From Novosphingobium beihaiense (GTDB lineage Bacteria > Pseudomonadota > Alphaproteobacteria > Sphingomonadales > Sphingomonadaceae): a stretch of DNA of 58,143 bases. This document shows positions 1-8,338 of the stretch, piece after piece. The stretch is taken from positions 1-58,143 of the forward strand of contig NZ_JALHLG010000040.1 of NCBI RefSeq assembly GCF_022832375.1. Direction: 5' to 3'. Within the stretch, counting starts at the first letter, position 1; each line of letters opens with the position of its first letter. The notes under the pieces are model-generated. The model was not told the DNA's origin. It saw only the letters and a program-made list of their open reading frames with translations, and did no database searches. Position numbers and translations under genes: made by a program.

Positions 1-1355
1 GCGCGCGCGGGCAGTTGCATTCGGGCGGGGCGGACAGCGTGGGCGAGGCGGCGGCGTCGCAAGCGGTTGCCGCCTTGCGCGGGCAGCGCGCGCAACTGGT
101 CGTCAAGGAGCGCGATCTTTCGCAGCGCTATTTCGACAACAATCCCGATCTGGTGACGGTGCGCCGCCAGATCGCCGATATCGACCGGCAGATCGCGGGC
201 GAAGTGAACCGTTCGGTCCGCGCGCTGGAAACCCGCGCGCAGGCGTCCGCCCAGCGGCTCTCCTCGCTGCTGGCCAGCCGCAGCGGCACGCGCGCCCAGC
301 TCAGCACGGATAACAGCGCGCTGGTGGCGCTGGCCGATCTGGAAAAACGCGCGGATGCGGCGCAGACGCTCTATCAGTCCTACCTCGAACGCTACAACGA
401 AGTGGTCGCGGGCAGCGGGGCGGAGCAGCCTGCCGCCCGGCTGATTTCGCCTGCCGGAGTGCCGGTGCTGCCGGTCTCGCCGAACCTGCCGCTTAATCTG
501 GCGCTGGGGGCTGCGGCCGGGCTGCTGCTCGGCGGGTTTCTGGCGATCGCCTCCGAGCTGTCCTATCACGGCCTCACCACGCTGGAGGATGCCGAAAGCC
601 GCCTGGGTATTCGCGGGCTGGGCTTCGTGCCTGCCTATCGCACGGTACAGCCGCATGGCGCTTCGCCGCTCGATACCGTTCGCGACTACCCGGACGGCGC
701 CTTTGCCGAGGCGCTGCGCAACGTGATCGTTTCCATCCGGCATGCCGCTTCGGCGGGGGGCAAGGTCGTTGCGATCACGTCGGCCGTGCCCGGGGAAGGC
801 AAGACCACGATCACGGCCTGCATGGGCCGGGCTCTGGCCATGGCGGGCGAACGTGTCGTCGCGGTCGATTGCGACGTGATCCGCGCGCACCTCAGCAGAG
901 AGTTCGGTCTGGCCGCTGGCGAGCCCGGGCTGCACGAGGCGCTGCAATCCGAAACCGGGCTTGCCGTTCCTTACGAGGAGCCGGATTCGCCGCTGCGGCT
1001 GATCCCCATCACCCGGCCTTTCGCCAAAGGCAAACGGCTGACCGAGCGTGGCGGCCTGCACCGGGTGATCGCGCGGCTGCGGGAGGATTTCGATGTCATC
1101 CTGCTCGATTGCCCGCCGATCCTGCCGATCGCGGAATCGCGTGAGATCGTTGCGCTGGCGGATAGCGCGGTGCTCGTTGTGCCGTGGCGCAAGACGCTGG
1201 ACCGGGTGGTGAAAGCGGCGATGCGCCAGTTGCCGCCGCGCACGATCCGGTCGCTGGGCGTGGTCCTCAATCAGGTCGACATGAAAAAGCAGGTGCGTTT
1301 CGGCGGGAACGATGCGGCCAGCTTCTACGAGAAATACCAGGGGTATTACACATGA
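1..1355 (+). CDS. Polysaccharide chain-length determinant / BY-type tyrosine autokinase (Wzc-like), 5' partial
   Basis: The reading frame is open back to base 1, so the N-terminus lies outside the window; the first TTG at 15 is not the true start. Order visible: a coiled-coil GNVR-type region, a proline-rich segment leading into one membrane helix (about nt 480-550), then a cytoplasmic P-loop ATPase. Walker A GEGKTT is at nt 792-809, an A'-like VVAVDCD follows, and Walker B-like VILLDCPP comes later. The C-terminus carries a tyrosine cluster (YEKYQGYY), the usual autophosphorylation tail. In Wzx/Wzy-dependent export such proteins set polymer length by cycling phosphorylation with a phosphatase. 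The stop overlaps the next start by 4 nt (ATGA), indicating translational coupling with the glycosyltransferase. Family assignment is confident; the specific polymer is unknown. Confidence 0.9.
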   Translation, partial: ARGQLHSGGADSVGEAAASQAVAALRGQRAQLVVKERDLSQRYFDNNPDLVTVRRQIADIDRQIAGEVNRSVRALETRAQASAQRLSSLLASRSGTRAQLSTDNSALVALADLEKRADAAQTLYQSYLERYNEVVAGSGAEQPAARLISPAGVPVLPVSPNLPLNLALGAAAGLLLGGFLAIASELSYHGLTTLEDAESRLGIRGLGFVPAYRTVQPHGASPLDTVRDYPDGAFAEALRNVIVSIRHAASAGGKVVAITSAVPGEGKTTITACMGRALAMAGERVVAVDCDVIRAHLSREFGLAAGEPGLHEALQSETGLAVPYEEPDSPLRLIPITRPFAKGKRLTERGGLHRVIARLREDFDVILLDCPPILPIAESREIVALADSAVLVVPWRKTLDRVVKAAMRQLPPRTIRSLGVVLNQVDMKKQVRFGGNDAASFYEKYQGYYT

Positions 1356-2485
1356 CGCAGCGCTCCTCGTTCCGCCCCGCCAAAGTGGCGCTGGTGCATT
1401 ACTGGCTGATTGCCATGCGCGGCGGCGAGCGTGTGCTGGAAGGGCTGCTGGACCTGTTTCCCGATGCCGACGTGTTCACCCATGTCTACGATCCGGGCAA
1501 GGTTTCGGAGAAGATCCGGGCGGCCCATGTGCGTGAGACGTTCGTGGGCCGCCTGCCCGGTGCGCGCAAGCACTACCAGAAGTATCTGCCGCTGATGCCG
1601 ATGGCGCTGGAGGAGCTGGACCTGCGCGCCTACGATCTGGTGATCAGCAGCGAATCCGGCCCGGCCAAGGGTGTGATCACCCGGCCCGATGCCTTGCACC
1701 TTTGCTACTGCCATTCGCCCATGCGCTACTTGTGGGACCATTATCCGGACTACAAGGCATCCGCCGGGGGGCTCAGCCGGATGGCGATGCCCGCGATGTT
1801 TCACCGGCTGCGGCAGTGGGATGTCAGTTCGGCCAGCCGGGTGGACGGGATCGTTGCCAACAGCAGCTTCATCGCCCGCCGTATCCGCAAGGTCTGGGGG
1901 CGCGAGGCGCGGGTCGTGCATCCGCCCGTGGCGGTGGACGAGTTCGCGCCGTCCGCCGCGATCACCAACCGCTATCTCTGGGTCAGCCAGATGACGCCTT
2001 ACAAGCGCGCCGACGTGGCGCTGGAGGCGTTCAACCGGCTGGGCGTGCCTGCGCTGATGGTGGGCGACGGGGAAATGTTCAAGGCGATCAGCGCCCGCGC
2101 CGGGCCGAACGTGGAAGTGCGCAAACGGCTGACGTTCGATCAACTGAAAGCAGCCTATGCCACGTGCAAGGCGCTGGTTTTTACGCCGGAGGAGGACTTC
2201 GGGATCGTTCCGGTGGAAGCCAACGCCAGCGGCCGCCCGGTGATCGCCTATGGGCGCGGCGGCGTCACCGATTCGATTGTCGACGGGAAAACCGGCCTGT
2301 TTTTCGGCGAGCAGACGGCGGACGCGCTGTGCGAGGCGCTGACCCGTTTCGAAGGGTGGCTGCCGCAGTTCCGCCCGGGAGACGCGGTGGCGAATGCGGC
2401 GCGGTTTTCGCGCGAGGCTTTCGCCGCCGGGTTCCTCGAAGCGTTGGGCGCGTACCGGCCCGATCCGGCCCGGCAAGTGGCGTGA
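1352..2485 (+). CDS. GT4 family glycosyltransferase (WbaZ-like)
   Basis: This 377-aa cytoplasmic glycosyltransferase has a GT-B fold pattern. The N-terminal domain begins KVALVHYWLIAMRGGERV and includes CYCHSPMRYLWDHY, typical of WbaZ-like mannosyltransferases. The C-terminal domain carries the EX7E motif of GT4 enzymes (EDFGIVPVEANASGRPVIAY). It probably adds one sugar, possibly mannose from a GDP-sugar, to a lipid-linked repeat unit; donor and acceptor cannot be read from the sequence. The start at 1352 overlaps the upstream kinase stop by 4 nt. Upstream in-frame starts lie inside the kinase gene and are not preferred. Confidence 0.88.
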   Translation: MTQRSSFRPAKVALVHYWLIAMRGGERVLEGLLDLFPDADVFTHVYDPGKVSEKIRAAHVRETFVGRLPGARKHYQKYLPLMPMALEELDLRAYDLVISSESGPAKGVITRPDALHLCYCHSPMRYLWDHYPDYKASAGGLSRMAMPAMFHRLRQWDVSSASRVDGIVANSSFIARRIRKVWGREARVVHPPVAVDEFAPSAAITNRYLWVSQMTPYKRADVALEAFNRLGVPALMVGDGEMFKAISARAGPNVEVRKRLTFDQLKAAYATCKALVFTPEEDFGIVPVEANASGRPVIAYGRGGVTDSIVDGKTGLFFGEQTADALCEALTRFEGWLPQFRPGDAVANAARFSREAFAAGFLEALGAYRPDPARQVA

Positions 2486-2525
2486 TCGGGTGAGGGCGGC
2501 GTTTTTCTTCTCGAAGGGAGGGCAC

Positions 2526-3086
2526 ATGCAGTTTCGGGCCATGATTGCGGCGGGGGCTCTGGCGGGATGCGCGATGCTGGCGGGGTGCGCGGCCACCGCG
2601 ACCCGCACGTTGCCGAGCGTCGACCGCGTCGAATACCGCCTTGCGCCGGGCGATACGCTTCAACTCGATGTCTTTCGCGAAGCCGGGTTTTCGGGCCAGT
2701 ATGTCATCAACGATCAGGGCATGATCGCCTTGCCCGAAGCCGGAGACATCCCGGCGGCGGGCAAGACGCTGGCGCAGCTTCGCGGAGAGCTGGCGGCGCT
2801 GCTGCGGCGGGACTATGTCCGCAACGCGCGGATCAGTCTCGACGTGGTGCATTACCGCCCGATCTACATTCTGGGCGAAGTGCAGAAGCCGGGCGAATAT
2901 GCCTATGCGGGCGGCATGTCGGTCTATGCGCTGGTCGCCAAGGCGGGCGGTTTTACCTATCGCGCGAATGATCATGTGGTCTGGATACGCCATGCCGGAG
3001 AGGCCTCGGAAACCGCCTACCAGCTGACAAGCGGGGCATCGGTGCTGCCGGGCGATACCGTCCGCATCGGCCCCCGGTATCTGTAG
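2526..3086 (+). CDS. Polysaccharide export lipoprotein (Wza/GelD-like)
   Basis: This 186-aa protein has a lipoprotein signal peptide ending in the lipobox LAGC (MLAGCAAT). The mature part starts with a poly_export domain (VEYRLAPGDTLQLDVF), followed by a SLBB-like segment (YILGEVQKPGEYAYAGG). Proteins of this family form the outer-membrane channel for capsule or exopolysaccharide; this one is on the short side, as in sphingan GelD-type proteins. A strong Shine-Dalgarno (AGGGAGG) sits just before the ATG at 2526. It lies between two glycosyltransferases in one run of plus-strand genes, consistent with an export role for the same polymer. Confidence 0.9.
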   Translation: MQFRAMIAAGALAGCAMLAGCAATATRTLPSVDRVEYRLAPGDTLQLDVFREAGFSGQYVINDQGMIALPEAGDIPAAGKTLAQLRGELAALLRRDYVRNARISLDVVHYRPIYILGEVQKPGEYAYAGGMSVYALVAKAGGFTYRANDHVVWIRHAGEASETAYQLTSGASVLPGDTVRIGPRYL

Positions 3087-3096
3087 GGCGCGGGCG

Positions 3097-4380
3097 GTGC
3101 GGCACGATCCCCTTCCGCTTCCCGGCCACCTGGAACGCGCCGTGCTGTTCCACGATTTCAGCGAGGCGCTGGGCGGGGCCTCCTATCTGGTTCAGGTGCT
3201 GATCGCCCAGTTGCGTGCGCGCGGCATTCCGGTGACGTTCTTTGCAGGGGACGATGGCGCCAATTTCCACCGGCGCGATGTGGAGTTCATCCCCCTGCAC
3301 GGAAAGCCGCTGCTGGCCCGCTCCGCGCCCGGCGCCCTGACGCTGGGGCTGTGCAATCCGCGCGGGTTTCTGGCCGTGCGCGACTGGATCCGGCGCAACG
3401 ACACGCCGGGGACGGTCTATCATCTGCACGGCTGGTCCAAGATCCTTACTCCGTCCGTGTTCGGCGCCTTGCGCCCCGTGCAGGAGCGGCTGATCCTGCA
3501 CGGGCACGACTATTTCAACTGCTGCCCCAACGGCGCTTTCTTCGATTACGCCAGCGAGCGCGATTGCACGCTGGAGCCGCTGTCCCGCGCGTGCCTGCGC
3601 AGCCAGTGCGACAAGTCTTCCTATGCGCAGAAGATCTGGCGGGCAGGGCGTGAGGGGCTGCGGCGCGGCCTTGCGGGCGGGGTCGCGCAGGCCAGCCGGA
3701 TGCTGCTGATCCATCCCGGCCAGGCCGGGCCTTTCGCCGCCGGGCAATGGGCGCCGGAGCAGCTCTTCGCCGTGCGCAACCCGGTGGTTGCGCCTTGTGC
3801 GGAGCGGGTGCGGGCGGAACGGAACCGGGGCATCGTGTTCATCGGCCGCATCTCGGTGGAGAAGGGCGCCGATCTGGCTGCGCGGGCCGCCGCCATGGCG
3901 GGGGTGCCCATCACATTCGTGGGCGATGGCAGCGAGGTGGAGCGTATCCGCGCGCTGAACCCCGATGCGCTCTTCCTAGGGCGGCAGGACCGGGCGGGCG
4001 TGGCGCGAGCGCTGTCGCAGGCGCGGCTTGCCGTCATGCCCAGCCGCTGGGCGGAGCCTTTCGGGCTGGTCGCGCTGGAAGCGATCGGGTCTGGGGTTCC
4101 GGCTATCGTCAGCAACCGGGCCCTGGTGGCGGGGGAGATCGCAGAGGCCGGGTTCGGCGTATCCGCAGACACATCCGATATCGCCGCTTTCGCGCAAGTG
4201 ATGGCGGATCTGCACGCGGATGACGCGCGCGTCGCGGCCATGTCTCTGGCCGGAAGCGCATCGTACCGCACGCTGTGCAACAGCGAGGAAAACTGGGCCG
4301 GAGAGATCGCCGCGCATTACCGCGCGGTCGTTTCGGCCTGCGCGCCGGCAGGGACCGGCAGACACGGGGAGGCGCTATGA
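3097..4380 (+). CDS. GT4-type glycosyltransferase
   Basis: This 427-aa protein starts with GTG at 3097, 10 nt after the export lipoprotein stop. The N-terminal half has AVLFHDFSEALGGASYLVQVL and a cysteine-rich stretch (FNCCPNGAFFDYASERDCTL, then CLRSQCDKSS) seen in a subset of GT4 proteins. The C-terminal GT-B domain has GIVFIGRISVEKGADLA and an EX7E-like EPFGLVALEAIGSGVPAIV. It should transfer an activated sugar in repeat-unit assembly at the inner face of the inner membrane. The stop overlaps the acyltransferase start by 4 nt (ATGA). Sugar specificity is not determinable. Confidence 0.85.
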   Translation: MRHDPLPLPGHLERAVLFHDFSEALGGASYLVQVLIAQLRARGIPVTFFAGDDGANFHRRDVEFIPLHGKPLLARSAPGALTLGLCNPRGFLAVRDWIRRNDTPGTVYHLHGWSKILTPSVFGALRPVQERLILHGHDYFNCCPNGAFFDYASERDCTLEPLSRACLRSQCDKSSYAQKIWRAGREGLRRGLAGGVAQASRMLLIHPGQAGPFAAGQWAPEQLFAVRNPVVAPCAERVRAERNRGIVFIGRISVEKGADLAARAAAMAGVPITFVGDGSEVERIRALNPDALFLGRQDRAGVARALSQARLAVMPSRWAEPFGLVALEAIGSGVPAIVSNRALVAGEIAEAGFGVSADTSDIAAFAQVMADLHADDARVAAMSLAGSASYRTLCNSEENWAGEIAAHYRAVVSACAPAGTGRHGEAL

Positions 4381-5549
4381 CACGGGAAAGCCTTATCGCA
4401 GGGACGAGAACGCGCGAGGTTTCGACGCTCGATGTGATGCGCCTGCTCGCGGCGCAGGCCGTCATGTTCTATCATCTGGTGTTCCTGTCCTGGGCGGAAT
4501 CGCCGGATTCGCACGGGATCAGGGCCGTGGTGGGCGATCCGGCGGCCTTTCCTGGTGCCATCGGCTGGGCCAGCACCGGCTGGATCGGCGTGCAGATATT
4601 CTTCGTGATATCGGGCTTCGTCATCCTGATGTCGGCGGAGAACAAGTCCGCCTCCGCGTTCCTGATCGGGCGGGTGACGCGCATTGCGCCTGGGCTGTGG
4701 TTTTTCACGCTCCTGTCCGCCGCGATCGTGCTGGCGCGCGGCGTGCTGGCGCCGGGCGAACTGTCCGTGCGGGTGCTGCGCTCGATGGTGCTGTTTCCGG
4801 CCGGGCCCTGGGTGGACGGGGCGGTCTGGACGCTGGTGGCGGAAGCCCTGTTCTACGCGGCGGTGCTGGTGCTGATCCGGATGGACATGATACGGCGCAT
4901 CACGCCAGTTCTGGTGGCGGTGAGCGCGTTCAACGTGCTGTTCTGGGGCGCGGTGCTGGCCGGTGAGGCCGGGGCGCTGGGCCACGCGGGGCACGGGCTT
5001 GCGCAGGCCGCATCATCCTACAAGCTGCGCGTCACGCTGGTTTCGACGAATTGCTATTTCGCCGCCGGGGCATCGCTCTACCAGCTGTTCATGCGCCGCA
5101 ATCCGCAGGTGCACGCGGCGCTGTTCGCGGTGAACTTTCTGGCGGGCCTGATCGCTACATTCTACGCGGCCCGGTCCAGCCTGGGCGTTTCCGGGTTCGG
5201 GCAGACGCCTTTTGCCGCCGTTGGCCTGTGGGGCGCGGCGACGCTGGTGATGAGTGCCTGTGTTTTGCGGCGGGTGGGCGCGGGGGGCCGGTTTGCGCGG
5301 TTTGCCACGGTTGCGGGGCTGCTGACGTATCCGCTCTATCTGATCAACCAGATCACCGGCGGTTTCCTGCTGGGCGTGGCCTATCGCAGCGGGCTTTCGC
5401 CTGCGCCGGCGGTGATCGTGGCGGCCGCCTTGTGCACGCTGCTGGCGGGCCTGTTCGCGCTTGGTATCGAACGCCGCCTGCAAAAGGCGCTGGCCAGGTT
5501 CCTGAAACAGCAGTTCCAGCGCCGGGCACCGGCGCTGCAGGAGGCTTGA
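4377..5549 (+). CDS. Acyltransferase 3 family membrane protein (OafA/ExoZ-like)
   Basis: This 390-aa integral membrane protein has about ten hydrophobic segments. Near the N-terminus is STLDVMRLLAAQAVMFYHL, the typical opening of acyltransferase-3 proteins with the conserved His in the first helix; GVQIFFVISGFVI follows. These enzymes move acetyl or other acyl groups onto sugars from the cytoplasmic side. The gene sits between two glycosyltransferases and overlaps the upstream stop by 4 nt, so it most likely decorates the polymer made here. The acyl donor and position are unknown. Confidence 0.88.
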   Translation: MTRESLIAGTRTREVSTLDVMRLLAAQAVMFYHLVFLSWAESPDSHGIRAVVGDPAAFPGAIGWASTGWIGVQIFFVISGFVILMSAENKSASAFLIGRVTRIAPGLWFFTLLSAAIVLARGVLAPGELSVRVLRSMVLFPAGPWVDGAVWTLVAEALFYAAVLVLIRMDMIRRITPVLVAVSAFNVLFWGAVLAGEAGALGHAGHGLAQAASSYKLRVTLVSTNCYFAAGASLYQLFMRRNPQVHAALFAVNFLAGLIATFYAARSSLGVSGFGQTPFAAVGLWGAATLVMSACVLRRVGAGGRFARFATVAGLLTYPLYLINQITGGFLLGVAYRSGLSPAPAVIVAAALCTLLAGLFALGIERRLQKALARFLKQQFQRRAPALQEA

Positions 5550-5552
5550 GCC

Positions 5553-6449
5553 ATGGCGGCCTTACGGGAGAGCAAAGGCGTGGCGCGGATTTTCGTTCTC
5601 ATCGCAACGGTGGGGCGCGCCGGTCTGGTGCGCTGCACGGTGGATATGCTGGCGGATCAGACCCGCCCGGCGGACGGCATCGTCGTCGCCAGCGTCACGC
5701 CGCAGGACGTGGCGGGCGTGGAACTGGCGCGCGGTTCGCCGGAGATCCTGTTTTCCGAAAAAGGATCGTGCCGCCAGCGCAACCATGCGCTCGCGGCGCT
5801 GGAGGGGCGGGCGGATGTGATCGTTTTTCTCGACGACGATTTCATTCCCGCGCCCGATTACCTCGCCCAGGTTGAGGCGCTGTTCGCAGCGGACCCGGAT
5901 CTGGTGGGCATCACTGGCGATCTGCTGGCGGACGGGGTGCAGTGCGGGGGCTTTTCCATCGAGCAGGCACAACAGATCATCGCCAGCCGCCCGCACCGTT
6001 TCCCGCCAGAGATGACGGAGCGTCATGAACTCTACGGATGCAACATGGCGGTCCGCGCCGCCGCCGCCCATGGCCTGCGTTTTGACGAGAACCTGCCGCT
6101 CTATGGCTGGCAGGAGGATGTCGATTACACCAACCGGCTCGGGCGCCGGGGGCGGATGATCGCTTCGCCGCGCGTTACCGGGGTGCATCTCGGCTTCAGC
6201 GGGGGGCGCACATCGGGGCGCCGGTTCGGCTATTCGCAAGTGGCGAACATCGTCTATCTGAAGCGCAAGGGCACGATGCGGCCCGATTTCGCCAACCGGC
6301 TGGTGACGAAGAACCTGTTCGTCAATGTGCTGCGCAGCGTGAGGCCCGAACCGGCGATCGACCGGCGCGGGCGGCTGGCGGGCAATATGCTGGCCGTGAT
6401 CGACTGCCTGCGCGGCCGCGTCGATCCGCGCCGGATTCTGGACATGTGA
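5553..6449 (+). CDS. GT2 family glycosyltransferase
   Basis: This 298-aa GT-A-fold protein begins with the nucleotide-sugar binding strand (ARIFVLIATVGR) and carries the metal-binding acidic motif FLDDDF (about residues 91-96). Further on, GCNMAVRAAA and YGWQEDVDYTNR resemble the acceptor and ED motifs of GT2 enzymes. It starts 3 nt after the acyltransferase stop, so the genes are probably co-transcribed. It likely adds one sugar of the repeat unit on the cytoplasmic side. Confidence 0.87.
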   Translation: MAALRESKGVARIFVLIATVGRAGLVRCTVDMLADQTRPADGIVVASVTPQDVAGVELARGSPEILFSEKGSCRQRNHALAALEGRADVIVFLDDDFIPAPDYLAQVEALFAADPDLVGITGDLLADGVQCGGFSIEQAQQIIASRPHRFPPEMTERHELYGCNMAVRAAAAHGLRFDENLPLYGWQEDVDYTNRLGRRGRMIASPRVTGVHLGFSGGRTSGRRFGYSQVANIVYLKRKGTMRPDFANRLVTKNLFVNVLRSVRPEPAIDRRGRLAGNMLAVIDCLRGRVDPRRILDM

Positions 6450-6459
6450 TGGGGTAGCG

Positions 6460-6681
6460 ATGGTGGATGCTTTTCTTGTCTTCGCGGCGATCTATCTGGG
6501 CGGCTGGCTGACCGCCGCATGGTGGTTTTCCGGCATTCAGGGGCCGGTGCCCGTGCCGGGGCGCTGGCGCCGCGATCTGCGTGACGGGTTTTTCTGGCCG
6601 GTCTGGCTCTTGCTGTTCGGGCTGTTCTGGCTGATCGGCCTGCGGCGCCAGGCGTTCGAGAAGGAATTGTCCGGAGAGTGA
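6460..6681 (+). CDS. Small two-helix membrane protein of unknown function
   Basis: This 73-aa protein has two hydrophobic stretches (about residues 3-22 and 44-60) separated by a basic loop (PGRWRRDLRDG), and a short charged C-terminus. ATG at 6460 lies 10 nt after the GT2 stop, so it is probably the last gene of the plus-strand operon. No family is recognised. Its place at the operon end suggests an accessory role in polysaccharide assembly, but this is only context. Confidence 0.6.
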   Translation: MVDAFLVFAAIYLGGWLTAAWWFSGIQGPVPVPGRWRRDLRDGFFWPVWLLLFGLFWLIGLRRQAFEKELSGE

Positions 6682-6714
6682 GGGGGGCAGCTTCGGATGA
6701 CGAGTTGCCGTTGC

Positions 6715-6845
6715 CAATCCTCCCTGTCGCGCAGCGACGGGGAGGGGGACCGCCCGCGAAGCGGGTGGTGGAGGGGGAGAAAACCCTTCCGTCACGCACT
6801 TCGTGCGCGACACCTCCCCATCCCCTTCGGGAACAGGGAGGATTG
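6715..6845. repeat. MITE-like interspersed repeat with 13-bp terminal inverted repeats
   Basis: A 131-bp element is bounded by CAATCCTCCCTGT and its reverse complement ACAGGGAGGATTG. Inside are further short palindromes (for example CCCGCGAAGCGGG and GCACTTCGTGC). It fills the gap between two convergent genes and contains no gene. Elements of this look are common in sphingomonad and other alphaproteobacterial intergenic DNA. It may also fold as a transcription stop for either flanking operon. Confidence 0.65.
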
Positions 6846-6867
6846 CCGCCACCCCGCACGGGCCCTG

Positions 6868-8295
6868 CTATGCCGGAAGCAGATAGCCGGACGCCGGCGC
6901 TGTCCGTTCCGTCTCGCGGTGCTGGGCGATGGCGACGGCGGTGACAATGCCGAAGCCGAAGGCTGCCATGCCGCCGAAGTCCGCATCGCCCACCATCAGC
7001 GACACCACGAAAGGCGGAATGTAGGAAAAGCGGAAAGCGGAGAGGATGAACTGGGATTCCGCCGGGGCGCCGCGCACCCGGCGCAGCATGCATTGCAGCA
7101 CAAAGGCATAGAACAGCACGCCGCCCGCCACGCCCGTGCTGCTGAACACGCCCACCACGCTGCTGGACGAACGCGTGCTGCCCAGGCCCACGCCAAAGCC
7201 GTGGGTGTGGATCAGGCTGGCGAGCGCGGTCGAGCGCCACATGCCGCGCTCGGTAAACGAACTCGACGATTGCTTTTCCAGCACCATGCGCTGCACCAGC
7301 GCATAGACGGGATCGAGGATTTGCGGTTGCAGGATGGTCATGACAGCCACGGCCGCTACGGCCAGCACCGTGACGGACATTTCACCGCCCAGCCCGCGCC
7401 GGTATACGGCCTCCTTGCCTTCCGGGGTGTTGATACGGGCCAGCCATTCCAGCCCGGCGACGCAGACGAACAGGGCCACGCCCACCAGCGTGCCCGAGGA
7501 TGTCGACAGCCAGGCGCAGAGCGCCAGCAGGCCGATGGCAGCCGGCACCAGAATGTCGCGCAGCCTGTCGGAATCCATGGCCCGGCGGTAGAAATAGAGG
7601 GCGCTCAGGAAAGCCAGGCATTGCGCGCCGAAGGCGGAGGCTTCGGGCATCAGGCCGACCACGCGCTTTCCGCCGAGCACTTCGATATCGGTGAGCAGCG
7701 AATAGCTGGCCGTGCGGAACGGTTCCAGCAGGGGCGAGATCGGCAGGAACTGGCTGGCATAGTCGAGCAGCCCCGTCGCAATAGTCACGAACCCGCCCAG
7801 GCACATCGCGCGCAAGGCGTGCTGGCGCATCGCGGCGGGCTGCAGCATGCGGGCAAAGGCAAAGACGGAAAAGACCGAGATCGAGAGATACGCGAACTGC
7901 GATATGTTCTGCGTGCTGGGAAAGAGCGGGGAAGGGGCGCTCACGATGCCGCGCATCGGCACGATCATCACCGAACCGGCGAACAGGCGCGGCAGGAACA
8001 GCGTGCACAGCGCGGCGGTGAGCCAGAACAGCGTCAGCAGCATCAGCCGCCCCGGCAGTACGGCCAGCGACAGGAAGGCGGCGGGGCCGGTGCGGTCGAA
8101 GAACGTCCGGCCGATCAGCAGCAGCGAGACGATGGGCGTTGCGGTGAACGTCAGCCCTCCGGTCAGGGCCGTGGGGATCACGGCAAAGGCGCCCACCGGC
8201 ATCGTGGCGAAGAACAGATAGAGCAGCACCGGCTTGCGGCTGAGCAGCCCCCACACGGCCAGCGCCCAGAACAGCACGATCGGGACGGCATTCAT
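6868..8295 (-). CDS. Putative polysaccharide polymerase (Wzy/GelG-like) membrane protein
   Basis: This 475-aa protein has roughly 10-12 hydrophobic segments and a longer hydrophilic loop near the C-terminal third, a layout shared by O-antigen polymerases and ligases. The segment TERGMWRSTALASLIHTHGFG, before helices resuming at residue about 380, is reminiscent of the H-containing periplasmic loop of that superfamily. Such proteins join lipid-linked repeat units in the periplasm. Sequence families here diverge strongly, so the call rests on topology and context (glycosyltransferases, kinase and exporter nearby). A ligase or an unrelated polytopic protein remains possible. Confidence 0.65.
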   Translation of the reverse strand: MNAVPIVLFWALAVWGLLSRKPVLLYLFFATMPVGAFAVIPTALTGGLTFTATPIVSLLLIGRTFFDRTGPAAFLSLAVLPGRLMLLTLFWLTAALCTLFLPRLFAGSVMIVPMRGIVSAPSPLFPSTQNISQFAYLSISVFSVFAFARMLQPAAMRQHALRAMCLGGFVTIATGLLDYASQFLPISPLLEPFRTASYSLLTDIEVLGGKRVVGLMPEASAFGAQCLAFLSALYFYRRAMDSDRLRDILVPAAIGLLALCAWLSTSSGTLVGVALFVCVAGLEWLARINTPEGKEAVYRRGLGGEMSVTVLAVAAVAVMTILQPQILDPVYALVQRMVLEKQSSSSFTERGMWRSTALASLIHTHGFGVGLGSTRSSSSVVGVFSSTGVAGGVLFYAFVLQCMLRRVRGAPAESQFILSAFRFSYIPPFVVSLMVGDADFGGMAAFGFGIVTAVAIAQHRETERTAPASGYLLPA

Positions 8296-8303
8296 CGCAC
8301 CGC

Positions 8304-8338
8304 TATCCGGTCAGGCATTATCCGGTCAGGCATTATCC
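8304..8338. repeat. 15-bp tandem duplication at a gene end
   Basis: TATCCGGTCAGGCAT occurs twice in a row, with the first five bases starting a third copy. On the minus strand the unit contains the stop codon of the sulfotransferase gene, so the end of that gene and its stop are duplicated just upstream of the polymerase start. The unit is a multiple of three. Confidence 0.8.

Noticed and set aside
15..17. TTG as the true start of the tyrosine kinase gene
   Set aside because: The frame is open to base 1 and the family needs a long N-terminal Wzz domain, so the gene is cut by the window edge.
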